Positions 31,051 to 41,908 of a stretch of DNA of 64,000 nt are shown here, piece by piece. The position numbers and the translations under genes are program-made. Positions within the stretch are counted from its first letter, which is position 1, and each line of letters opens with the position of its first letter. The DNA is from Paenibacillus sp. L3-i20 (GTDB lineage: Bacteria; Bacillota; Bacilli; Paenibacillales; Paenibacillaceae). The notes under the pieces were generated by a model. It was given only the letters and a program-made list of their open reading frames with translations, was not told where the DNA came from and searched no databases. Location of the stretch: assembly GCF_022180385.2 (NCBI RefSeq), contig NZ_BQME02000001.1, forward strand, positions 2,301,178-2,365,177, in the 5' to 3' direction.

Positions 31051-31641
31051 TTACACAGTTGTAGCGTTCTCGATAACTTTATCCACTAGGCCGTATTCTT
31101 TAGCTTCATGAGCGCTCATGAAGTAGTCACGGTCTGTGTCAACTTCGATCTTGCTAAGCGGTTGACCGGAGCGGTCCGCTAAGATGTTGTTTAACTTATC
31201 ACGCATCTTCAGAATGCGGCGAGCACGAATTTCGATGTCGCTTGCTTGGCCTTCTGCGCCGCCAAGAGGTTGGTGAATCATAACCTCACTGTTTGGCAAT
31301 GCGTAACGTTTGCCTTTTGCTCCAGCTGTGAGAAGGAATGCGCCCATAGAAGCCGCCATACCTACACAGATCGTGGATACATCTGGTTTAATGTATTGCA
31401 TCGTATCGTAAATAGCCATACCAGCTGTAATGGAACCGCCAGGGCTGTTAATGTATAAGGAAATATCTCTTTCCGGGTCATCAGCTGTGAGGAATAGCAT
31501 TTGCGCGATGATAGAATTGGCCACCACGTCATTCACACCAGATCCAAGAAAAATAATGCGGTCTTTCAACAGGCGAGAGTAGATGTCATAAGAGCGTTCC
31601 CCTCGATTGCTTTGCTCAATTACCATAGGCACAAAATTCAT
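31051..31641 (-). CDS. clpP: ATP-dependent Clp protease proteolytic subunit
   Basis: This 196-aa serine peptidase forms the ClpP tetradecamer that works with ClpX/ClpC. The catalytic Ser lies in GMAASMGAF, His in VMIHQPLGG and Asp in DTDRDYF. The ATG at 31641 has a GGAGG site and gives the family start [16 protein letters not shown]; an upstream TTG at 31665 is inside the leader. It lies between the HPr/whiA block and cggR. Confidence 0.96.
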   Translation of the reverse strand: MNFVPMVIEQSNRGERSYDIYSRLLKDRIIFLGSGVNDVVANSIIAQMLFLTADDPERDISLYINSPGGSITAGMAIYDTMQYIKPDVSTICVGMAASMGAFLLTAGAKGKRYALPNSEVMIHQPLGGAEGQASDIEIRARRILKMRDKLNNILADRSGQPLSKIEVDTDRDYFMSAHEAKEYGLVDKVIENATTV

Positions 31642-31766
31642 CTCTAACCAATCCTCCTTCGTCAACGAAAAGCTTTAATATTGGAATCGTATTCCTATAA
31701 TAACGGATTGATTTGTAAAAGTCAAAGATAGTCAGAGGGGCAATTGGGACTCTTGATAAGAGCTTT

Positions 31767-31810
31767 CGAACCCTCCCGAACCCTCCCGAACCCTCCCTTC
31801 CAAGGGAGGG
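31767..31810. repeat. CGAACCCTCC x3 tandem repeat with terminal hairpin
   Basis: Three exact 10-bp copies (31767-31796) are followed by CCCTCCC-6 nt-GGGAGGG. The last repeat supplies part of the left hairpin arm. It looks like a dispersed GC-rich element sitting in an AT-rich spacer. Confidence 0.85.
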
Positions 31811-31961
31811 CCCCAAGGCGCTGCGCCCTCTGGACACCCGCCATGAATAACGACTGATCAACTTCGAGTACTTATGTGACTGCGAGTTTGGAGCGCTATG
31901 CCCTTATTGGACACGCTTTACCTATTAATAGAGAAAGAAAGGATTAAAAGATGATTTATAT

Positions 31962-32003
31962 AAAGAATAAAGAACAAAGAATAAAGAATAAAGAACAAAG
32001 AGT
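31962..32003. repeat. Two-copy 21-bp A-rich tandem repeat
   Basis: 31962-31982 and 31983-32003 are identical except for one A/G change. The unit is built of AAAGAAT and AAAGAAC heptamers. Confidence 0.85.
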
Positions 32004-32052
32004 AAATAATACAGACAAGTGATAATGAAACAAATACAAAAAATACAAAACA

Positions 32053-32090
32053 ACAAAAAAGCTGTCCCGCGTATATCGCAGAACAGCTTG
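32053..32090 (-). terminator. Terminator of the tRNA-Arg gene
   Basis: Read on the minus strand, AAGCTGTTCTGCG pairs with CGCGGGACAGCTT and is followed by six T residues. Confidence 0.85.
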
Positions 32091-32103
32091 GTTATAGTAT
32101 GAT

Positions 32104-32178
32104 TGGCGCGCCCGCTAGGAATCGAACCTAGATCTCAGGCTCCGGAGGCCTACGTCATATCCATTGGACCACGGGCGC
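32104..32178 (-). tRNA. tRNA-Arg (CCG)
   Basis: This 75-nt cloverleaf has an encoded CCA. The acceptor GCGCCCG pairs with CGGGCGC. The anticodon loop CTCCGGA gives anticodon CCG (plus-strand positions 32143-32145). It has its own terminator and lies between clpP and cggR. Confidence 0.93.
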
Positions 32179-32334
32179 ATATTGCAAAAAACAGTAGCAA
32201 AAATGATTATATGTTATTAATGGGGCGAAAGCAAGGGAGATGGCAAAAATAAATTTTACGTAAATTGCGATAGTAATCGTTTTCATCTTCATTTCAGGTC
32301 TTGCAGACGAAGCAAATTTTAGTTAAGATAGAGG

Positions 32335-32370
32335 TGGGACTAAAAAAGTTCATACGGGACGAATCGAGTC
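32335..32370 (+). promoter_or_regulatory. CggR operator of the glycolytic operon
   Basis: Two direct half-site pairs are present: TGGGAC-N6-AGTT (32335-32350), 4 nt, then CGGGAC-N6-AGTC (32355-32370). The known B. subtilis CggR operator has the same spacing, with CGGGAC-N6-TGTC repeated after 4 nt. A possible promoter (TTGCAG 32301-32306, TAAGAT 32324-32329, 17 bp apart) lies just upstream, so CggR bound here would block transcript elongation. Confidence 0.85.
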
Positions 32371-32468
32371 CCAGTAACTTGCAAAACTCGGAAACGAGGT
32401 CCCTAGCTCGTGGCACAATATATGCTTAGAGCCAAATGGGCTCGAACCGATGGAGTGAAGGATTAGAG

Positions 32469-33512
32469 ATGCGAAAGATCATTGAACTGCAGCAGCAGCT
32501 TGTGCCAGATCTTCTAGATGTAATGAAGAAACGGTATTTGATCCTGCATCAGGTTATGCTATCGGATACAATCGGTCGTCGGACTTTAGCGAATACGCTG
32601 GAGATGACGGAGCGGGTACTGCGAGCAGAAACAGACTTTCTTAAGGATCAAGGTTTGCTTGAGATCCATACAGCAGGTATGAGAATCAGTGAACTTGGCA
32701 AAACGATGCTGGAACAGCTTGAGCCATTATACAAGTCGATGTTCGGTTTGTCTGAGATGGAGGAAAGGCTGCGTGACTACTTTGGTCTAACGCAAGTAAT
32801 CGTAGTGCCAGGTGATTCGGAATCCTCTGTTCAAACGAAACGGGAGCTTGGAAGAGCGGGCTGCCAAGTATTAAGACAAGTTATGAAGCCGAATGATGTG
32901 GTCGCTGTAACAGGTGGATCAACAATCGCGCAAGTAGCTAACCAACTAACGACTTCCTCAGTGATGAAGCATATGTGGTTCGTACCGGCACGAGGTGGAC
33001 TCGGTGAAAGTCTTGATTATCAAGCCAACACCCTGGCATCAACGATGGCGAAGCGAACAGGCGGACAATATCGCTTATTGCATGTACCGGATCATTTGGG
33101 TGAAGAAGCATTTGCTTCATTAATGCAGGAGCCTAACATTCGAGAGATTGTGGAAGTAATCCGCAATGCACGAATTGTTGTGCACGGCATTGGTGATGCG
33201 ATGGTCATGGCGAGGCGAAGAAAGCTTGATCGGGAACTTGTTGAAGCAATTGCGTCGGAAGGTGCATTAGCAGAAGCATTCGGATTTTATTTCGACCGAA
33301 GCGGGGCAGTCGTCCACAAAATGAAGACAGTAGGGTTACGCCTTGAGGATATTGTTAAAACTGAAGTTGTTATAGCAGTAGCTGGCGGCAAGGGGAAAGG
33401 CGAAGCGATTGAAGCAGTAATGCGATTCGGACATAATGACGTGCTCATTACAGATGAAGCGGCTGCTCATGAAATAGTTGCCCTGCTTGATGAAAAAGTA
33501 CAAATCTTGTAA
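32469..33512 (+). CDS. cggR: Central glycolytic genes regulator CggR
   Basis: This SorC/DeoR-like repressor has 347 aa from the ATG at 32469 (GAAGGA site; upstream ATG 32436 is less likely). The N-terminal winged helix (TIGRRTLANTLEMTERVLRAE) precedes a sugar-phosphate-binding domain that senses fructose-1,6-bisphosphate in the family (VAVTGGSTIAQVA phosphate loop). It is the first gene of cggR-gap-pgk-tpiA-gpmI-eno, with its operator at 32335-32370. Confidence 0.95.
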   Translation: MRKIIELQQQLVPDLLDVMKKRYLILHQVMLSDTIGRRTLANTLEMTERVLRAETDFLKDQGLLEIHTAGMRISELGKTMLEQLEPLYKSMFGLSEMEERLRDYFGLTQVIVVPGDSESSVQTKRELGRAGCQVLRQVMKPNDVVAVTGGSTIAQVANQLTTSSVMKHMWFVPARGGLGESLDYQANTLASTMAKRTGGQYRLLHVPDHLGEEAFASLMQEPNIREIVEVIRNARIVVHGIGDAMVMARRRKLDRELVEAIASEGALAEAFGFYFDRSGAVVHKMKTVGLRLEDIVKTEVVIAVAGGKGKGEAIEAVMRFGHNDVLITDEAAAHEIVALLDEKVQIL

Positions 33513-33533
33513 ACAAGAAACGTAGTAAATGGC

Positions 33534-33573
33534 ATCTCGACGAATAACGGCCGCCTTTGGCGATAGCCGAGAT
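33534..33573 (+). promoter_or_regulatory. Stem-loop in the cggR-gap intergenic region
   Basis: ATCTCG (33534-33539) pairs with CGAGAT (33568-33573), with further pairing inside (GCC-TTT-GGC). In B. subtilis the cggR-gapA transcript is cut near the end of cggR and a 5' stem-loop protects the gap message. This structure is in the right place for that role; that it works this way here is an inference. Confidence 0.45.
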
Positions 33574-33626
33574 AGCGTCTTGAAATAAATGTATAAAATT
33601 TTAAAATCGCTTAGGAGGAATTTCAA

Positions 33627-34631
33627 ATGGTTAAAGTTGGTATCAATGGTTTTGGACGTATCGGTCGTAACGTATTCCGCGCAGCACTAAACAATTCCGA
33701 GGTTGAAATCGTAGCAGTAAACGATTTGACAGACGTAAACACGCTGGCTCACCTTCTTAAATACGATACAACTCATGGTACGCTTGACGCTACAGTTGAA
33801 GCAAAAGAAGGCGCTTTGATCGTAAACGGCAGAGAAGTTAAAGTATTTGCAGAGCGTAACCCTGCTGACCTTCCTTGGGGTTCTGTAGGCGCTGAAATCG
33901 TTGTTGAGTCTACTGGTATTTTCACATCCAAAGAAAAAGCTGAGCTTCACCTTAAAGGTGGCGCGAAAAAAGTTATTATCTCCGCTCCAGCTTCTAACGA
34001 AGACATCACAATCGTTATCGGCGTAAACGAAGATAAATACGATGCAGCTGCTCACAACATCATCTCCAACGCTTCTTGCACGACTAACTGTCTTGCTCCA
34101 TTTGCAAAAGTACTAAACGACAAGTTCGGTATCGTAAAAGGTATGATGAACACAATTCACTCATACACAAACGATCAATCCGTTCTAGATGTTCCACATA
34201 AAGACTTGCGCCGCGCTCGCGCAGCTGCAGAAAACATCATTCCTTCATCCACTGGCGCTGCAAAAGCAGTTTCCCTAGTGTTGCCTGAACTTAAAGGCAA
34301 ATTGAACGGTATGGCTATGCGTGTTCCTACACCTAACGTTTCCGTAACTGACCTAGTTGCTGAATTGAAAGTTAACGTTACAGTTGAAGAAGTAAACGCA
34401 GCATTCAAAGAAGCTTCCGAAGGCGCTTTGAAAGGTATCTTGAACTACAACGAATTGCCGCTTGTATCAAGCGACTACAATAGTGACCCTGCTTCTTCCA
34501 CAATCGATGGTTTGTCTACAATGGTTGTTGAAGGCAACATGGTTAAAGTTATTTCTTGGTATGACAACGAGTGGGGCTACTCAAACCGCGTAGTTGATCT
34601 TGCTGCTTATATCGCAAAAAAAGGTCTGTAA
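33627..34631 (+). CDS. gapA: Glyceraldehyde-3-phosphate dehydrogenase
   Basis: This NAD-dependent glycolytic GAPDH (334 aa) has the Rossmann start [15 protein letters not shown] and the catalytic cysteine in [12 protein letters not shown]. The NAD-type residue Asp in AVNDL (about 32) follows the second strand. AGGAGG precedes the ATG. The codons are strongly biased, fitting very high expression. Placement after cggR marks it as the glycolytic (GapA) rather than gluconeogenic (GapB) enzyme. Confidence 0.97.
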   Translation: MVKVGINGFGRIGRNVFRAALNNSEVEIVAVNDLTDVNTLAHLLKYDTTHGTLDATVEAKEGALIVNGREVKVFAERNPADLPWGSVGAEIVVESTGIFTSKEKAELHLKGGAKKVIISAPASNEDITIVIGVNEDKYDAAAHNIISNASCTTNCLAPFAKVLNDKFGIVKGMMNTIHSYTNDQSVLDVPHKDLRRARAAAENIIPSSTGAAKAVSLVLPELKGKLNGMAMRVPTPNVSVTDLVAELKVNVTVEEVNAAFKEASEGALKGILNYNELPLVSSDYNSDPASSTIDGLSTMVVEGNMVKVISWYDNEWGYSNRVVDLAAYIAKKGL

Positions 34632-34710
34632 GGAAAGAAAGCTGACGGGTCGTAGCTCCTTATAGCGAGCTTCGGCCCTAGGTCTATTACCCTTCGCAGG
34701 GTCTGACCAT

Positions 34711-34753
34711 GAGGGCGTTCCTTCCTTAAAAGAAGGGGCGCCCTCCTCTTTTT
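34711..34753 (+). terminator. Partial terminator between gap and pgk
   Basis: GAGGGCG pairs with CGCCCTC, with an inner CCTTC/GAAGG stem, and CTCTTTTT follows. Its place inside the operon suggests partial termination that makes gap mRNA more abundant than the rest. Confidence 0.6.
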
Positions 34754-34810
34754 GTCTACTTATCTACGAGACCATAAAGTAACTACCACATATTTAGGAG
34801 GGTTTCATAC

Positions 34811-35995
34811 ATGAATAAAAAAAGTGTACGTGACATTACAGAATTAGCAGGAAAACGCGTATTTGTACGTGTAGACTTCAACGTGCCAATCGAAAATGGC
34901 AACATTACAGATGACAAGCGTATTCGTGAGACGCTTCCGACGATTAACTTCTTAATCGAAAAAGGCGCAAAAGTTATTCTTGCAAGCCATTTGGGTCGTC
35001 CAAACGGTGAAGTAGTAGAAGAACTTCGTCATACGGCATCCGCTGCTCGTCTAGCTGAACTTCTAGGCAAGCCAGTTATGAAAGCTAATGAAGCAATCGG
35101 CGAAGCAGTAGAAGCACAAGTAGCTTCTCTTGAAAATGGCGACGTATTGTTGCTTGAAAATGTACGTTTCTACCCTGGTGAAGAGAAAAATGATCCAGAA
35201 TTAGCGAAATCTTTTGCTAAACTGGCTGACTTGTTCGTAAATGATGCATTCGGAGCTGCTCACCGTGCTCATGCTTCGACAGAAGGTATTGCACATATCC
35301 TTCCTGCTGTATCTGGTCTTCTTATGGAGAGAGAGCTTGAAGTTCTAGGTAAAGCACTTCACAATCCTGAGCGTCCATTCACAGCAATCGTAGGCGGTTC
35401 TAAAGTTAAGGACAAAATCGCTGTTATCGATAAAATGCTTGAACTTGCCGATAACATTATTATCGGTGGCGGTCTTTCCTACACGTTCTTCAAAGCACAA
35501 GGCCATGAAATTGGTAAATCACTAGTGGACAACAGCAAGCTTGATCTAGCTCTTGAGTTTATTGAAAAAGCGAAGAAGCTAGGCAAAAACTTCCTGATTC
35601 CAGTAGACGTTGTCGTAACGGATGATTTCAGCGCAAATGCGAATACACAAATCGTTGATATTGACGGCATTCCTGCTGATTGGGAAGGCATCGACATTGG
35701 ACCTAAGACACGCGAGCTTTATGCTGACGTGATCAAAAACTCCAAGCTTGTTGTTTGGAACGGACCGATGGGCGTATTTGAAATCGAGCCATTCTCCCAT
35801 GGTACACTTGCAGTAGCGCAAGCAACTGCTGAAACTTCGGCTTACACAGTAATCGGCGGCGGCGACTCCGCAGCGGCAGCGGAGAAGTTTGGTCTTGCAG
35901 ATCAAATGAACTTTATCTCCACTGGCGGCGGTGCTTCCCTCGAGTTCATGGAAGGCAAAGTGCTTCCAGGTGTAGTTGCTCTTAATGATAAGTAA
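34811..35995 (+). CDS. pgk: Phosphoglycerate kinase
   Basis: This 394-aa two-domain kinase makes ATP from 1,3-bisphosphoglycerate. It has the N-terminal signature [15 protein letters not shown], the basic-patch ASHLGRPNG and the C-terminal nucleotide loop [20 protein letters not shown] precedes the ATG. Confidence 0.97.
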   Translation: MNKKSVRDITELAGKRVFVRVDFNVPIENGNITDDKRIRETLPTINFLIEKGAKVILASHLGRPNGEVVEELRHTASAARLAELLGKPVMKANEAIGEAVEAQVASLENGDVLLLENVRFYPGEEKNDPELAKSFAKLADLFVNDAFGAAHRAHASTEGIAHILPAVSGLLMERELEVLGKALHNPERPFTAIVGGSKVKDKIAVIDKMLELADNIIIGGGLSYTFFKAQGHEIGKSLVDNSKLDLALEFIEKAKKLGKNFLIPVDVVVTDDFSANANTQIVDIDGIPADWEGIDIGPKTRELYADVIKNSKLVVWNGPMGVFEIEPFSHGTLAVAQATAETSAYTVIGGGDSAAAAEKFGLADQMNFISTGGGASLEFMEGKVLPGVVALNDK

Positions 35996-36006
35996 GTTCA
36001 AAATAA

Positions 36007-36810
<804 letters not shown>

Positions 36811-36811
36811 T

Positions 36812-38353
36812 ATGGCCTCTCGCAAGCCTGTAGCATTAATAATTTTGGACGGATTCGGACTTCGCGACGATGTAACGGGAAACGCAGTTGCTCAAGCAAA
36901 TAAACCGAATTACGACCGTTACTTGAACCAATATCCAAACACTACTCTGACAGCATGTGGAGAAGCAGTGGGCTTGCCAGAGGGTCAAATGGGCAACTCT
37001 GAAGTTGGACATCTTAACATTGGTGCAGGGCGTGTCGTTTATCAAGACTTGACGAGAATCAGTAAGTCAATTCGCGACGGCGAATTTTACGATAATGAAA
37101 CGCTTCTAGGAGCGGTTCGTCATGTTAAACAAAACGGCAAAAAACTGCATCTTTATGGTCTTCTATCTGATGGCGGCGTGCACAGCCACATTAGACATTT
37201 GTTCGCATTGCTTGACCTTGCTAAGAAAGAAGGGCTTCAGGATGTGTACATTCATGCCTTTTTGGATGGACGTGACGTTTCTCCTGACAGTGCAAAAGGG
37301 TATGTAGAACAGCTACAAGCAAAGATTCAAGAAGTTGGCATAGGCCAAATTGCTACCGTACAAGGTCGTTATTATGCGATGGACCGTGACAAACGCTGGG
37401 AGCGTACGGAGAAATCGTATAACGCGATGGTTTATGGAGAAGGTCCTAAATATACTGACCCTCTAGAAGCTGTAGTTGAATCCTATGCGAAATCAGTTTA
37501 TGATGAGTTCGTTATGCCAACAGTTATTGTAGGTGTTGATGGCGAGCCTGTTGGTCTTGTGGAATCTGAAGATGCAGTCGTATTTTTCAATTTCCGCCCA
37601 GATCGTGCTATCCAATTGTCTCAAGTATTTACGAATGAAGATTTCCGCGGTTTTGATCGTGGAGAGAAACATCCCGTTAAATTGCACTTTGTCTGCTTGA
37701 CATTGTTCAGTGAAACAGTAGACGGCTATGTAGCTTATTCACCTAAGAACTTGGACAATACACTTGGCGAGGTTCTTGCGCAGAATGGCAAAACACAGCT
37801 TCGTACAGCAGAGACTGAGAAATATCCACATGTGACGTTCTTCTTCAGCGGCGGACGTGAAGCTGAGCTTCCTGGCGAGACGCGTGTACTTGTTAACTCA
37901 CCGAAGGTAGCTACTTATGACCTTCAACCAGAGATGAGTGCGTATGAGCTTGCGGAATCAACCGTTCGAGAAATTGAAGCGGATAAACATGATGCGATTA
38001 TTCTTAACTTTGCAAATCCGGATATGGTTGGACACTCCGGTATGCTTGAACCAACGATTAAAGCGGTTGAAGTGACGGATGAATGTTTGGGTAAAGTAGT
38101 AGACGCTGTTCTTGCAAAAGGTGGCGTATGTCTTATTACAGCAGACCACGGTAATGCGGATATGGTATTCGATGAGAATGGCAAACCGCATACTGCTCAT
38201 ACAACCAATCCGGTTCCGTTTATCGTAACAAGAGAAGGAGAGACGTTGCGCGAAGGCGGCATTCTTGCCGACATTGCACCAACGATGCTCGATTTGCTTG
38301 GACTTACGAAACCGATTGAGATGACAGGCTCGACATTACTGGGCTCTAAATAG
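36812..38353 (+). CDS. gpmI: 2,3-bisphosphoglycerate-independent phosphoglycerate mutase
   Basis: This manganese enzyme of the alkaline-phosphatase superfamily has 513 aa. The start LIILDGFG gives a metal-binding Asp, GNSEVGH the catalytic serine, and TADHGNAD the C-terminal metal ligands. The ribosome-binding site GAGGGGG lies within the end of tpiA. Confidence 0.97.
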   Translation: MASRKPVALIILDGFGLRDDVTGNAVAQANKPNYDRYLNQYPNTTLTACGEAVGLPEGQMGNSEVGHLNIGAGRVVYQDLTRISKSIRDGEFYDNETLLGAVRHVKQNGKKLHLYGLLSDGGVHSHIRHLFALLDLAKKEGLQDVYIHAFLDGRDVSPDSAKGYVEQLQAKIQEVGIGQIATVQGRYYAMDRDKRWERTEKSYNAMVYGEGPKYTDPLEAVVESYAKSVYDEFVMPTVIVGVDGEPVGLVESEDAVVFFNFRPDRAIQLSQVFTNEDFRGFDRGEKHPVKLHFVCLTLFSETVDGYVAYSPKNLDNTLGEVLAQNGKTQLRTAETEKYPHVTFFFSGGREAELPGETRVLVNSPKVATYDLQPEMSAYELAESTVREIEADKHDAIILNFANPDMVGHSGMLEPTIKAVEVTDECLGKVVDAVLAKGGVCLITADHGNADMVFDENGKPHTAHTTNPVPFIVTREGETLREGGILADIAPTMLDLLGLTKPIEMTGSTLLGSK

Positions 38354-38362
38354 TAGACTTAG

Positions 38363-39700
<1,338 letters not shown>

Positions 39701-39733
39701 GTTATTAGCAGTTTAACTGCTGATTATAGAGAA

Positions 39734-39765
39734 AGAGCATGCCCGATAGGGTGTGCTCTTTTTTT
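39734..39765 (+). terminator. Terminator of the glycolytic operon
   Basis: AGAGCATGCCC pairs with GGGTGTGCTCT and is followed by seven T residues. Confidence 0.92.
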
Positions 39766-39800
39766 GTGTGTTGCTAAAGACTGGCGACGAGTGGCGATAA

Positions 39801-39809
39801 TGATACAAT
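39801..39809 (+). promoter_or_regulatory. Extended -10 promoter before cutC
   Basis: TGATACAAT fits the TGnTAtaAT extended -10 form, 54 bp before the start codon. Confidence 0.45.
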
Positions 39810-39862
39810 TGAGGAACAAGGACGGGATATGTTATTTAGTTCGAAGATAGGGGAGCCGAGTA

Positions 39863-40555
39863 ATGATCATCGAAGTAATAGCCATTAGAGTTGAAGATGT
39901 TGAGATTGCAGCTGCAAGTGGTGCAGATCGGATTGAGCTTGTCACTGGTATTGCTGAGGGCGGGCTAACGCCTAGCGTAGGTTTAGTTGAAGCTGCGGTG
40001 AAGGCGTCTTCGCTTCCGGTTAACGTAATGGTAAGACCTCATAGCCAGTCGTTTTGTTACAGTGAAAGCGATATGACGATTATGCTTAGAGATATAGAGG
40101 TCATTCGAGCAGCAGGAGCAGCGGGTATCGTAATAGGATCATTAGATGTTGATGGGGATATTCATATCGGACAATTGGAGCGATTTATTCGCACAGCGGA
40201 AGGGCTCGATATTACATTCCATCGTGCTTTCGATGAGGTGCAGGATAAACAAACGGCTTTACATGTACTTGCTCAATATCCACAAATAAGCCGAGTTTTA
40301 ACAGCCGGTGGGACGTTGCCGGCACTACAATCTACCGAGTCAATTCGTGCTCTGCAAGAGACCTCTCATGGGCTAGCCATTAAAATTATGGGCGGCTATG
40401 GTTTGAATGGTGACAACGTCAGTGACTTCCTGCGCGCAACGGGCGTTCCAGAAGTCCATTTCGGCTCGGGAGTTCGACATAATGGAAGTTTCTTAGAGGG
40501 GATAGCTAGTGAGCGAATCGCTCGTATACGTACTATTTTGAACGGAGCTTCTTAG
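39863..40555 (+). CDS. cutC: CutC family protein
   Basis: This 230-aa TIM-barrel protein is named for copper tolerance in E. coli; a direct copper role is debated, and the true reaction is unknown. Family features are GADRIELVTGIAEGGLTPS near the N-terminus, VMVRP, DITFHRAFDEV and HFGSGVR at the end. It precedes a second TIM-barrel gene by 83 nt. Confidence 0.88.
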   Translation: MIIEVIAIRVEDVEIAAASGADRIELVTGIAEGGLTPSVGLVEAAVKASSLPVNVMVRPHSQSFCYSESDMTIMLRDIEVIRAAGAAGIVIGSLDVDGDIHIGQLERFIRTAEGLDITFHRAFDEVQDKQTALHVLAQYPQISRVLTAGGTLPALQSTESIRALQETSHGLAIKIMGGYGLNGDNVSDFLRATGVPEVHFGSGVRHNGSFLEGIASERIARIRTILNGAS

Positions 40556-40638
40556 AAGCAATATTCCAAAGTATCTCTCTGATGTACAAAGCGCATAATG
40601 AAAGTATAGTGTGCTGCATAGGAAAAGGGAGCTAAGGA

Positions 40639-41406
40639 ATGGGAAAAAAGCCGATGGTCGGAATTCAAATGTATTCGCTGCGTGACGAGGCAGAACGAGA
40701 TTTTTTGGGCACATTGGAAAAAGTAGCAGAGATGGGATATGAGGCAATTGAGCCTATGGGTTATTTCAATGCGAAAGCTCCGATTCTTAAGGAGAAAGCG
40801 GAACAAGTGGGACTAGTTATTCCGTCTACATTCATTTCGTTAAACTTTAAGGTGCCTGGAAAGCTGCAAAATGATTTTGCAAAGGAATTGGACTATGCAG
40901 GATTGTTAGGTGTTAATTACATCGTTACACCTTGGATTCCGATTCAAGAGCAGCCTACAATGGATGATATAATGTTCCTGTCAGAAGTGTTGACGCATTG
41001 CGGTCAGCAAGTGAAGGATGCAGGCATGAACTATGCTCTTCATCATCATGATTTTGAATTTAAACTCGTAGAGGGGAAACCAGCGATTGATCTTTTATTA
41101 GAGCTTGTACCTGAGGAACTAATTGCTGTGGAGCTCGATTTAGGCTGGGTCTATATGGCGGGATATAGCCCTGTTGACTACATTCGAAAGTACAAGGGAA
41201 GAGTGCCTCTTGTCCACATCAGAGACTTTGCCCAAGGTCGTAAAGATGTTGAGCTTGGAGAAGGTGTTGTGGGTTGCAAAGAGCTGCTTAAGGAGCTAGA
41301 ACCTGCTGGAGTGGAGTACTTATTTGTGGAGCAGGAGCATTTTCTGAAGAGCTCATTACATTCTGCTCAAGCTAATATTGATTATTTGAAAAAATTGGGG
41401 TACTGA
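40639..41406 (+). CDS. Sugar phosphate isomerase/epimerase
   Basis: This 255-aa xylose-isomerase-like TIM barrel (AP endonuclease 2 superfamily) has likely metal ligands in YALHHHDFEF, VELDLGWV, LVHIRDF and the Glu in VEQEH near the C-terminus. The substrate is unknown; many relatives act on inositol or keto-sugar derivatives. An AGGGAG site precedes the ATG. Confidence 0.85.
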   Translation: MGKKPMVGIQMYSLRDEAERDFLGTLEKVAEMGYEAIEPMGYFNAKAPILKEKAEQVGLVIPSTFISLNFKVPGKLQNDFAKELDYAGLLGVNYIVTPWIPIQEQPTMDDIMFLSEVLTHCGQQVKDAGMNYALHHHDFEFKLVEGKPAIDLLLELVPEELIAVELDLGWVYMAGYSPVDYIRKYKGRVPLVHIRDFAQGRKDVELGEGVVGCKELLKELEPAGVEYLFVEQEHFLKSSLHSAQANIDYLKKLGY

Positions 41407-41434
41407 AACTGGAATTGAATATAAACTTGTACTA

Positions 41435-41463
41435 TTGTAAATCCTGATTGGCTATGGTACAAT
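41435..41463 (+). promoter_or_regulatory. Sigma-A promoter of secG-rnr
   Basis: TTGTAA (41435-41440), 17 bp, then TACAAT (41458-41463) preceded by TGG, an extended -10. It lies 46 bp before secG. Confidence 0.65.
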
Positions 41464-41508
41464 CGGCTTATGTGTTTTTAGGGATCGGCTACGCTGGAGG
41501 TGGATTGA

Positions 41509-41745
41509 ATGGAAATCACATTGAAGATCTTGCTTGTATTATTTTCAATCGGCTTGATTACAGTCGTATTGCTTCAGAAGGGTAAGAGTGCTGGCTTGTC
41601 TGGTGCGATTACTGGTGGTGCAGAGCACTTATTCGGTAAGCAAAAAGCTCGCGGTTTAGACCTGTTTCTACAGCGTTTGACAGTAGCATTTGCGGTTGGA
41701 TTTTTTGTTTTGTCACTTGTTGTTTCATATTTCGTTCAAAAATAA
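41509..41745 (+). CDS. secG: Preprotein translocase subunit SecG
   Basis: This 78-aa membrane protein has two hydrophobic segments (about 4-22 and 53-75). The conserved linker [23 protein letters not shown] lies between them. It is part of the SecYEG channel. GGAGGTGG precedes the ATG. The order secG-rnr-smpB-ssrA is conserved in Firmicutes. Confidence 0.93.
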   Translation: MEITLKILLVLFSIGLITVVLLQKGKSAGLSGAITGGAEHLFGKQKARGLDLFLQRLTVAFAVGFFVLSLVVSYFVQK

Positions 41746-41757
41746 TAAGACTTCTGT

Positions 41758-41787
41758 AAAAAGCGAGGATTTTCCTCGCTTTTTTTG
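41758..41787 (+). terminator. Terminator after secG
   Basis: AAAAGCGAGGA and TCCTCGCTTTTTTT form an 11-bp stem with a 3-nt loop and a long T run. It is probably a partial stop before rnr. Confidence 0.9.
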
Positions 41788-41908
41788 TTTTTTCCGGGCA
41801 ATAGCGGATGCACGACTTCCATATCGTGTATACTACATGGTATATGACATTCTATAAACCGTTAGCAGGGCTATAGTTGCGGCGGTTCCTTGAGGAGAAC
41901 AATTATTG

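Larger units (their letters stand above)
31642..32103. other. Gene-free spacer with tandem repeats
   Basis: The 460 bp upstream of clpP contains three copies of the 10-mer CGAACCCTCC (31767-31796) running into a CCCTCCC/GGGAGGG hairpin. Then comes a GC-rich phrase (CGCTGCGCCCTCTGG) and a two-copy 21-bp A-rich tandem repeat (31962-32003). The terminator of the tRNA-Arg gene lies at 32053-32090. I see no gene. Confidence 0.65.

Noticed and set aside
33580..33607. TTGAAA-16-TAAAAT promoter directly before gap
   Set aside because: The transcript would begin inside the ribosome-binding site, so it could not be translated efficiently.
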